Source: Ferrigenium kumadai (GTDB taxonomy: Bacteria > Pseudomonadota > Gammaproteobacteria > Burkholderiales > Gallionellaceae). Taken from it: a stretch of 64,000 nucleotides of DNA. The notes under the pieces were generated by a model that searched no databases, was not told the origin of the DNA, and saw nothing but the letters and a program-made list of their open reading frames with translations. Shown piece by piece: positions 9,984 to 17,356 of this stretch (positions within the stretch are counted from its first letter, which is position 1; every line of letters begins with the position of its first letter). A program made the translations under genes and the position numbers. The stretch spans positions 248,001 to 312,000 of the forward strand of contig NZ_AP019536.1 of NCBI RefSeq assembly GCF_018324385.1, written 5' to 3'.

Positions 9984-11035
9984 TCTGGCGCGGACTGATA
10001 TTCATGCTGATTGTCGGCAGTGCGCATGCCGATGACGTGCTGCACCTGTACAACTGGAACAACTACATCTCGGACGTCACCATCGCGCGTTTCGAGGAAC
10101 AGTGCGGCTGCCGCGTGGTGCAGGACTATTACTCCGACAACGAGGAGATGCTCGCCAAGCTCGCCGCGGGCGCGACCGGCTACGACATCATTGTGCCCAC
10201 AGGCAACGCGATGGAAACGCTGATCCGCGAGCAGGCCCTGCGCCTGCTGGACAAGAGCCTGTTGCCGAACCTGAAGAACATCGACCCGGCCTGGCTCAAC
10301 ACCGCGTTCGATCCCGGCAACAAGTACTCGGTGCCTTATGCCTACACGATCACGCTGATCGGCTACAACAGCGAGAAGGTGCGCGGACTGGATATCCCCC
10401 TCGACAGCTGGGCGGTGATCTTCGAGCCGCGCTATCTCGAGAAACTGAAGGGGCGCGTCACCGTGCTCGACAGCCAGCGTGAGCTGCTGGCGGCGGCGCT
10501 GAAATATCTCGGCTACTCGGTCAACGACACCGACGAGGTCCACTGGAAACAGGCGCGCGACCTGATCATCCGCGCCAAGCCCTATTGGGCCGCGTTCAAC
10601 GCATCGAGCTACATCAAGGAGCTCACCGTCGGCAACATCTGGCTGGTGCACGGATATTCCGGCGACATCTTCCAGGCCGACCTGGACGCGCAGAAAGCGG
10701 AACGCGGGTTCCGCATCCTGCCCAGCATTCCGAAGGAGGGCGCGGTGCTCGCGCTGGACTCGATGGTGCTGCACAAGAGCGGTCCGCGTCCCGACCTCGC
10801 GCACCGCTTCATCAATTTCATGCTCGAGGGGCGCAACTCGTCCGAGCTTACCAACCTGCTCGGTTCCGGCAATCCCAACCGCGACGCGTTGCAATACATC
10901 CAGCCCGAGATTGCACAGAACCCCGCGGTGTTTCCCGGCCCGGGACAGCGTGCAAGGCTGGAGATGCTGCGCGACCTCGACCGCCACCAGCGCCGCGTGC
11001 TGTCGCGGATATGGACGGAGATCAAGTTGAAATGA
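9980..11035 (+). CDS. potD: Periplasmic spermidine/putrescine-binding protein
   Basis: 351 residues. A short signal peptide (MIWRGLIFMLIVGSAHA) is followed by the PotD/PotF opening DDVLHLYNWNNYIS. The acidic residues and aromatic box typical of polyamine sites are plausible (YDIIVPTGNAME, WAAFNASSYIKEL). It captures polyamines for PotABC. It overlaps potC by ATGA, giving four genes with continuous overlap. Without a lipobox cysteine it should be soluble in the periplasm. Putrescine or spermidine preference cannot be told from sequence. Confidence 0.92.
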   Translation: MIWRGLIFMLIVGSAHADDVLHLYNWNNYISDVTIARFEEQCGCRVVQDYYSDNEEMLAKLAAGATGYDIIVPTGNAMETLIREQALRLLDKSLLPNLKNIDPAWLNTAFDPGNKYSVPYAYTITLIGYNSEKVRGLDIPLDSWAVIFEPRYLEKLKGRVTVLDSQRELLAAALKYLGYSVNDTDEVHWKQARDLIIRAKPYWAAFNASSYIKELTVGNIWLVHGYSGDIFQADLDAQKAERGFRILPSIPKEGAVLALDSMVLHKSGPRPDLAHRFINFMLEGRNSSELTNLLGSGNPNRDALQYIQPEIAQNPAVFPGPGQRARLEMLRDLDRHQRRVLSRIWTEIKLK

Positions 11036-11098
11036 ACATCAATAACGCTGTTTTTGAAGCTGTGCGGCATCTGCCGCTTTCAGTAAAGGGAGAACATC

Positions 11099-12994
11099 AT
11101 GGCCATCATCGGTATTGATCTGGGCACTTCCAACTCGGCCGCCGCGGTGCTGCGCGGCGGGCGTCCCGTCATCATCCCCAGCGCCGAAGGCATCAGCCTC
11201 GGCGGCAAGGCATTCCCCAGTTACGTCGCACTCACCGCCGACGGCCAGATGCTGGTGGGCGAACCGGCGCGGCGCCAGGCGACCTCCAATCCGGAGGGGA
11301 CGGCCAGCGCGTTCAAGCGCAGGATGGGCAAGCGCGAGAACTACCGCCTGCGGGACAAGGATTATTCTCCCGAGCAGCTGTCGGCTTTCCTGCTGCAAAA
11401 GATCAAGCGCGATGCCGAAGCCTTCCTTGGCGAGCCGGTGGAAAAAGCCGTGGTGACGGTTCCGGCCTATTTCGACGACAACCAGCGCGCCGCGACCAAG
11501 GATGCCTGCCGCATCGCCGGGCTGGAAGTGGTGCGTCTGGTCAACGAGCCTACCGCCGCTTCGCTGGCCTACGGCCTTGACCGCCTGGCGCAGGAACTGC
11601 GCATCGCGGTGATCGACCTCGGCGGCGGTACGCTCGACGTGACCATCATGGAGTTCGGCAAGGGCGTGTTCGAGGTCAAAGCCACCAGCGGCGACACACA
11701 GCTCGGCGGCACCGACATGAACCAGCGCATCTACGAGCACCTCGCCGAACGTTTCCAGATGTCCACCGGCGTGGATGTGCGCAATGACCCGAAGGCCGCC
11801 GCGCGGCTGATGGAGGCGGCCGAGAACGCCAAGATCGAACTCACCGCCAGCGTCACCACTCATCTCAGCCTGCCTTATCTCGCTGCCGTCAACGGCGAAC
11901 CGCGCCACCTGGAACTGGACCTCAACCGCACCGAACTGGAACGCTTGGTGCGCCCGGTGGTCGAGCGCTGCAAAGGCCCTGTGGAGCAGGCGCTGCACGA
12001 CGCGGGCATCACGCCGAAGGACGTGGACCGCGTGGTGTTCGTCGGCGGCCCGACGCGCATGCCGGTGGTGCGCGCCTTTTTCGAGGAATTGTTCGGACGC
12101 AAGGCCGAGATGGGCGTGGATCCGATGGAATGCGTGGCAGCCGGCGCCGCGATCCAGGCCGGCGTGCTGGCGGGCGAGGTTGGGGGCATCGTGCTGGTGG
12201 ACGTGACGCCGCTCACGTTGGGCGTCGAGACGCTGGGCGGCATCGCCACGGCGCTGATCGCGCGCAACACACCTATCCCGGTCAAGCGCAGCGAGACCTT
12301 CACTACCGCCGCCGACATGCAGACCAGCGTCACCATCCATGTGTTCCAGGGCGAGCGGCCGATGTCGGGGGACAACACCAGCCTGGGCGAATTCAACCTC
12401 GACGGCCTGCCGCCCGCGCCGCGCGGCATCCCCAAGATCGAAGTGACCTTCGACATCGACTCCAACGGCATCCTCAGCGTGTCGGCGAAGGACACCGCCA
12501 GCGGCAAGTCGCAGTCCATCAGCATCACCGGCTCCACCCGGCTTTCTGAAGACGACAAGAAACGCATGGTGGAAGATGCCGAGAAGTATGCCGATGCGGA
12601 CAAGAAACGGCGCGACGACGCGGAGAAACTCAATGCCGCCGATGCCGGCTGTTACGAGGCCGAGAAACTGCTCGCCAATTTCGCCGACAAGCTTACCGAC
12701 GAATTGAAAAAGCGCATCGAGACTGCCTTGCGCGAGACCAAGGAGGCGCTGATGAAGAAGGATGCGCCGCTTGCCACCGAGCGTGCGGAAGCGCTGAAGA
12801 AGGTGCTGCAGGAGGCCGGGGCGGTGCTATATGCGCAGACGGGTCAGGCACCGAAAGGCGCTCCCTACGCGGAGACGCGCTGGGAAGGGCCGGAACCTGC
12901 GCCCAACGTCGGCGCTTCGACGGGCGAACCGCGTCCGAGCGGAGCAGGCCCGCGTGGCAAGGTGGTGGATGCCGAGTATAAGGAGAACCAGTGA
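11099..12994 (+). CDS. Hsp70-family chaperone, DnaK paralogue
   Basis: 631 residues, near DnaK length. ATPase motifs include GIDLGTSNSAAAVL at the start, VTVPAYFDDNQR (about 118), NEPTAASLAYG (about 149) and IDLGGGTLDVTI (about 176). The substrate-binding domain (VDVTPLTLGVETLGG, then NGILSVSAKDTASGK) and a helical lid ending VVDAEYKENQ are complete. GGGAG lies 9 bases upstream. It is 63 bases after potD and heads a run of seven packed genes with a Lon-like protease and a DnaJ, so it is probably the Hsp70 of that system and not the housekeeping dnaK. No grpE is nearby. Confidence 0.9.
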   Translation: MAIIGIDLGTSNSAAAVLRGGRPVIIPSAEGISLGGKAFPSYVALTADGQMLVGEPARRQATSNPEGTASAFKRRMGKRENYRLRDKDYSPEQLSAFLLQKIKRDAEAFLGEPVEKAVVTVPAYFDDNQRAATKDACRIAGLEVVRLVNEPTAASLAYGLDRLAQELRIAVIDLGGGTLDVTIMEFGKGVFEVKATSGDTQLGGTDMNQRIYEHLAERFQMSTGVDVRNDPKAAARLMEAAENAKIELTASVTTHLSLPYLAAVNGEPRHLELDLNRTELERLVRPVVERCKGPVEQALHDAGITPKDVDRVVFVGGPTRMPVVRAFFEELFGRKAEMGVDPMECVAAGAAIQAGVLAGEVGGIVLVDVTPLTLGVETLGGIATALIARNTPIPVKRSETFTTAADMQTSVTIHVFQGERPMSGDNTSLGEFNLDGLPPAPRGIPKIEVTFDIDSNGILSVSAKDTASGKSQSISITGSTRLSEDDKKRMVEDAEKYADADKKRRDDAEKLNAADAGCYEAEKLLANFADKLTDELKKRIETALRETKEALMKKDAPLATERAEALKKVLQEAGAVLYAQTGQAPKGAPYAETRWEGPEPAPNVGASTGEPRPSGAGPRGKVVDAEYKENQ

Positions 12995-13051
12995 ACTTCG
13001 AACATGTGGCGCCACCTGTAAGCAGACAGCAACTCCATAGAGGGGAATGAC

Positions 13052-15493
13052 ATGAACGATCCTCTGCCACTGCAACCGCAACAGCTCTACCAGCCCTGCG
13101 ATCCGGGACAACTCGGGTTCCAGACGACGGCCGACCTCGAGGACCTGACGGAGGTCATCGGTCAGACGCGGGCCATGGATGCGATCCGCTTCGGCGCCGG
13201 CATCCGTCACGATGGCTACAACCTCTTCGTGCTCGGGCCGTCGGGCACGGGCAAGCATAGCCTCGTGCAGCAGTTCCTCAAGAAAAAGGCAGGCGGAGAG
13301 CCCAAGCAGGCCGATTGGTGCTACATCAACAACTTCGCACAGCCACACAAACCGAAGATGCTCAAGCTTCCCTCCGGCAGGGGGGAGGAGCTGCGCCAGC
13401 GTATGGAGAAGTTGGTGGAGTATCTGCGTAGCGCGATCCCCACACTGTTCGAGAGCGATGAATACCGGGCCAAGGCGGGAGCGATCCAGGAGGAGTTCAG
13501 CAAGCGGCAAGAGCAGGTGTTCAAGGAATTGGGCGAAGAGGCCGAGCAGAAGCAGATCGTCCTGTTGCGCACGCCCGAAGGATTCGCCTTCGCGCCGACC
13601 CGCGACCATGAGGTGATCCCACCGGACGAGTACGAGAAGCTGCCGGATGAGGAGAAAAAACGGGTGGAGGCGGCGATCGCCGGGCTGCAGGAGAAGCTGG
13701 AAAAGGTCATGCACCAGATGCCGCAATGGCGCAGGGAGCGGCACGAGAAGATCAAGCAGCTCGACCGCGAGACCACACTGTCGGTGGTGGACCATTCGGT
13801 GAACGAGATCAAGGAGTCCTACGCCGACCTGCCCGAGGTGTTGAAGTACCTCGATCTGGTGCAGCAGGACATGATCGACAACGCGGACGATTTCCGCAAA
13901 CAGGAGGAGACTGCCACGTTCGGCGGTTTGACCATGGTCACCCGCCAGAGCTTCCACCGCTATGAGGTGAACGCGATGGTGACCAACGGCAAGGAGGACG
14001 GCGCTCCCATCGTCAGCGAGGACAACCCGACCTACAGCAACCTGGTCGGACGGGTCGAGCACCTCGCGCAACTCGGCGCGCTGGTCACGGACTTCACCCT
14101 GATCAAGTCCGGTGCGCTGCATCGTGCGAACGGCGGCTATCTGCTGCTGGATATCCGCAAGGTGCTGGTGCAGCCGTTCGCGTGGGAAGGACTGAAACGC
14201 GCGCTGCAGACGCGCGAGATCCGCATCGAATCGCTGGGCCAGATGTACAGCCTGGTCAGCACCGTATCGCTGGAGCCCGAGCCCATCCCGCTGGATGCCA
14301 AGGTGATCCTGTTCGGCGACCGCCTGTTCTATTACCTGCTGCAGCAATACGATCCGGAGTTCGGCGAACTATTCAAGGTGGCGGCGGACTTCGAGGAGCG
14401 CATCGAGCGCAATGCCGACACCCACCAGCTCTATGCACGGCTGATCGCCACGCTGGGCCGCAGGGAAAAGTTATTGCCGTTCGACCGTGGCGCAGTGGCT
14501 CGTGTGATCGAACACAGCGCGCGCCTGGTCGAGGATGCGGAAAGACTTTCCACCCACATGCGCAGTGTCGTGGACCTGCTGCATGAAGCCGATTACTGGG
14601 CGCATGAGGCGGGCAGGGCTGCGGTGGAGGTCGTCGATGTGCAGAACGCCATCGATGCCCAGATACGGCGGCAGGACAGGATCAGGGACAGGCTGCACGA
14701 GGCGATCCTGCGCGACACCCTGATGATCGCCACCGATGGGGCGGTAATGGGGCAGATCAACGGTCTTTCCGTGATCCAGCTGGGCGAGTTCGCGTTTGCC
14801 CAGCCGACCCGGATCACTGCCACGGTCCGTCTGGGCGAAGGCGAGCTGATCAACATCGAGCGCGAAGCAAAGCTTTCCGGCGCGATCCACTCCAAGGGTG
14901 TGCTGATCCTCTCGTCCTTCCTTGCCGCGCGCTATGCGAAGAACCAGCCGCTGGCGCTTTCCGCCAGCCTGGTGTTTGAACAATCCTACGGCATGATCGA
15001 AGGCGACAGCGCTTCGATGGCCGAATTGTGCGCGCTGATCTCCAACCTTGCGGATGTGCCGATCAGGCAGTCGCTGGCGATCACCGGCTCGGTGAACCAG
15101 TTCGGCCAGGCGCAGGCGATCGGCGCGGTCAACGAGAAGATCGAGGGCTTCTTCGACATCTGCAAAGCACGCGGACTGACCGGCGATCAGGGCGTGTTGA
15201 TTCCCGTTTCGAACATCAAGCACCTGATGCTGCGCCGCGATGTGGTGGCGGCGGCCGAGGCGGGGAAGTTCAGCATCTACGCCGTGGAGAATGTCGATCA
15301 GGCCATCTCCATCCTGACCGGTCTGCCTGCCGGAGAGGCCGATGCCGGCGGCAACTATCCGGAAGGCAGTATCAATCGCAGAGTCGTGGAACGGCTGGCC
15401 GAGCTGACCAGGATCAGGCAATCGTTCGCACGCAAGCAGGACAAGGAAAGCGAAGCAGGCAAGAAGACCGATGCGAATGACAAGCCCCAGTGA
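13052..15493 (+). CDS. Lon-like Ser/Lys protease fused to a degenerate AAA domain (AAA_32/Lon S16 type)
   Basis: 813 residues. The N-terminal AAA-like region has GPSGTGKHS (about 63), a Walker A in which the Ser/Thr after Lys is His, and a weak Walker B (GGYLLLDIRKVL, about 356) lacking the usual Glu. A charged helical insert spans about 130-270. The C-terminal S16 domain has the LonB-type catalytic Ser653 in EGDSAS and Lys696 in VNEKIEGF, so proteolysis should be intact. ATP use is uncertain. It lies between Hsp70 and DnaJ genes and is likely co-transcribed. GAGGGGAATGAC places the ribosome site just before the ATG. Confidence 0.88.
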   Translation: MNDPLPLQPQQLYQPCDPGQLGFQTTADLEDLTEVIGQTRAMDAIRFGAGIRHDGYNLFVLGPSGTGKHSLVQQFLKKKAGGEPKQADWCYINNFAQPHKPKMLKLPSGRGEELRQRMEKLVEYLRSAIPTLFESDEYRAKAGAIQEEFSKRQEQVFKELGEEAEQKQIVLLRTPEGFAFAPTRDHEVIPPDEYEKLPDEEKKRVEAAIAGLQEKLEKVMHQMPQWRRERHEKIKQLDRETTLSVVDHSVNEIKESYADLPEVLKYLDLVQQDMIDNADDFRKQEETATFGGLTMVTRQSFHRYEVNAMVTNGKEDGAPIVSEDNPTYSNLVGRVEHLAQLGALVTDFTLIKSGALHRANGGYLLLDIRKVLVQPFAWEGLKRALQTREIRIESLGQMYSLVSTVSLEPEPIPLDAKVILFGDRLFYYLLQQYDPEFGELFKVAADFEERIERNADTHQLYARLIATLGRREKLLPFDRGAVARVIEHSARLVEDAERLSTHMRSVVDLLHEADYWAHEAGRAAVEVVDVQNAIDAQIRRQDRIRDRLHEAILRDTLMIATDGAVMGQINGLSVIQLGEFAFAQPTRITATVRLGEGELINIEREAKLSGAIHSKGVLILSSFLAARYAKNQPLALSASLVFEQSYGMIEGDSASMAELCALISNLADVPIRQSLAITGSVNQFGQAQAIGAVNEKIEGFFDICKARGLTGDQGVLIPVSNIKHLMLRRDVVAAAEAGKFSIYAVENVDQAISILTGLPAGEADAGGNYPEGSINRRVVERLAELTRIRQSFARKQDKESEAGKKTDANDKPQ

Positions 15494-15517
15494 CCTGTGA
15501 ACCCAAGGTGAGCGATC

Positions 15518-16609
15518 ATTACTGCCCAACGTGATTACTACGAGGTGCTCGGCGTCGCCAAGGATGCCGACCAGAAGGCGATCAAGGACGCCTTCCGCAA
15601 CCTCGCCCTGAAATATCACCCGGACCGCAACAAGGAGACGGGCGCCGAAGAGCGCTTCAAGGAGATCGCCGAGGCCTATGCCATCCTGTCCGATCCGAAG
15701 AAACGCGGCGAATACGATGCCCGCGGCTTTGCCGGTGTGGAGGGGTTCAGCCAGGAGGACCTGTTCAGCGGCATCAACTTCGACGATATTTTCGGCGGAC
15801 TCAATTTCGATTCCGGCGGCGGCCCGTTCGAGGGGTTCTTTCACCGCCGTCGCAAGGGGCCTGAGCCCGGGGCGAACATCGAAGCGGAACTGTTCATCCC
15901 GCTGGAAAAAGTGGCGAGTGGCGGCGAGGAGAAAGTCCGGCTTGGGCGCCCGGCTACCTGCCGTGCCTGCCACGGCACCGGCACCGAGGGCGGCGCGGCG
16001 CCGAAGAAGTGCGAGACATGCAAGGGCACGGGGCGCATCACCCACAGCAGCCGCCAGGAAAAGGGGCATGTCCTGATCCAGCAGATCAGCACCTGCCCGG
16101 TGTGCCACGGGCGCGGCAGCATCATCGAGCGTCCCTGTCCGGTATGCCACGGCAGCGGCAGGGAGGAAAAAGAAGAGACCCTGACCGTGAAGATCCCGCA
16201 GGGGGTGGACGAGGGCATGGTGTTGCGCATTTCCGGCAAGGGGATGCCCAGCCCCGAAGCGGGTGGCGCCGCCGGAGACCTTTTCGTGGTGGTGCGTTCA
16301 AAGTCAGACCCTCGCTTCGAGCGCGCCGGGGCCGACCTGCTGCGCCAGGAGACCATCAGCCTGACCGATGCCGTGCTTGGCACCACCCTCCAAGTACCGA
16401 CGCTGGATGGTTCGGCCACGGTGACCATCCCTCCCGGCATGCAGCCCGACGCGGTGTTGCGCCTCAAGGGAAAAGGCCTGCCGGAATTCGGCAACGGGCA
16501 CCACGGCGAGATGTATCTGCGCATCGCGGTGCATGTGCCTGAACAGCTGACGAGTGAAGAGCGCGAGCTGTACGAGCGGCTGCGCGCCATCGGCGGAAGA
16601 CAGGGATGA
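15518..16609 (+). CDS. Type I DnaJ-family co-chaperone with an apparent ATT start codon
   Basis: 363 residues if begun at ATT 15518 (reading ITAQRDYYEVLG). The J-domain has KYHPDRN, followed by a Gly/Phe region and all four zinc motifs (CRACHGTG, CETCKGTG, CPVCHGRG, CPVCHGSG, about 147-214) and the C-terminal substrate domains. An in-frame TGA at 15509 leaves no ATG, GTG or TTG before the J-domain; the first GTG (15545) would delete its first helix. AAGGTGA stands 6 bases before the ATT. A mutated ATG (MTAQRDYY) or a sequence error would explain this. It probably serves the Hsp70 at 11099. Confidence 0.9.
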   Translation: MTAQRDYYEVLGVAKDADQKAIKDAFRNLALKYHPDRNKETGAEERFKEIAEAYAILSDPKKRGEYDARGFAGVEGFSQEDLFSGINFDDIFGGLNFDSGGGPFEGFFHRRRKGPEPGANIEAELFIPLEKVASGGEEKVRLGRPATCRACHGTGTEGGAAPKKCETCKGTGRITHSSRQEKGHVLIQQISTCPVCHGRGSIIERPCPVCHGSGREEKEETLTVKIPQGVDEGMVLRISGKGMPSPEAGGAAGDLFVVVRSKSDPRFERAGADLLRQETISLTDAVLGTTLQVPTLDGSATVTIPPGMQPDAVLRLKGKGLPEFGNGHHGEMYLRIAVHVPEQLTSEERELYERLRAIGGRQG

Positions 16610-17355
16610 CACTTCTCCGGGGCGGAATGATGAAACGCTTCCTCGCATTGGGTTTCCCCATTTTTTTCTGCTTCGCATCCCCTTCTCATGGTGGTGAATA
16701 CGATGTCGAGCGCAACCAGATGGTGAATGAAGTGATGGCCGATGCCGCCGCCACCGCATCATCCAGCGGCACCTCCGCACTCAGCCCGCAAGTCGTCGCG
16801 GCGATGCGAAAAGTGGAGCGCGACCGTTTCGTACCCGGCTGGCTGAGCTCGCTCGCCTACCTCAACCGACCCCTTCCGATCGGCCACGGGCAGACCATCT
16901 CGCAGCCATTCATCGTCGCACTGATGACCGAGCTGATGAAGGTCAAGGCCGGTGACAGGGTGCTCGAGATCGGCACCGGCTCCGGTTATCAGGCGGCGAT
17001 ACTCGGCGAGCTCGCGGGTTCGGTCTACAGCATCGAGATCATCGAACCGCTGGGCAACGAGGCGGGCGAGCGGCTGAAAACGCTCGGCTACCGCAACGTG
17101 AAAACGAGGGTGGGCGACGGCTACTACGGCTGGCCGGAAGCGGCACCGTTCGACGCCATCATGGTGACCGCCGCGGCCAGCCACGTGCCGCCGCCGCTGC
17201 TCAAGCAGCTGAAACCGGGCGGGCGCATGGTGATCCCGCTCGGCACGCAGTTCATGACCCAGTCGCTGATGCTGGTGGAGAAGAAGCCGGACGGTTCGGT
17301 CGCCACCCGCCAGATATTGCCGGTGCGTTTCGTCCCGCTGACCGGCGGGCACTGA
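16606..17355 (+). CDS. pcm: Protein-L-isoaspartate O-methyltransferase, exported form
   Basis: 249 residues. After the first residues comes a hydrophobic signal segment (MMKRFLALGFPIFFCFASPSHG), then a PIMT domain with the SAM motif VLEIGTGSGYQAAIL (about 121), RVGDGYYGWPEAAPFDAI and the C-terminal LPVRFVPLTGG. The enzyme repairs isoaspartyl damage. A signal peptide suggests action in the periplasm. The ATG at 16606 overlaps the dnaJ stop by four bases; a start at 16627 (MMKRF) is also possible and would give a more standard signal peptide. Confidence 0.9.
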   Translation: MTLLRGGMMKRFLALGFPIFFCFASPSHGGEYDVERNQMVNEVMADAAATASSSGTSALSPQVVAAMRKVERDRFVPGWLSSLAYLNRPLPIGHGQTISQPFIVALMTELMKVKAGDRVLEIGTGSGYQAAILGELAGSVYSIEIIEPLGNEAGERLKTLGYRNVKTRVGDGYYGWPEAAPFDAIMVTAAASHVPPPLLKQLKPGGRMVIPLGTQFMTQSLMLVEKKPDGSVATRQILPVRFVPLTGGH

Positions 17356-17356
17356 C

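Noticed and set aside
11050..11080. GCGGCATCTGCCGC as terminator between potD and the Hsp70 gene
   Set aside because: The stem is short with a near-zero loop and no T-tract, so read-through from potD into the Hsp70 gene stays possible.
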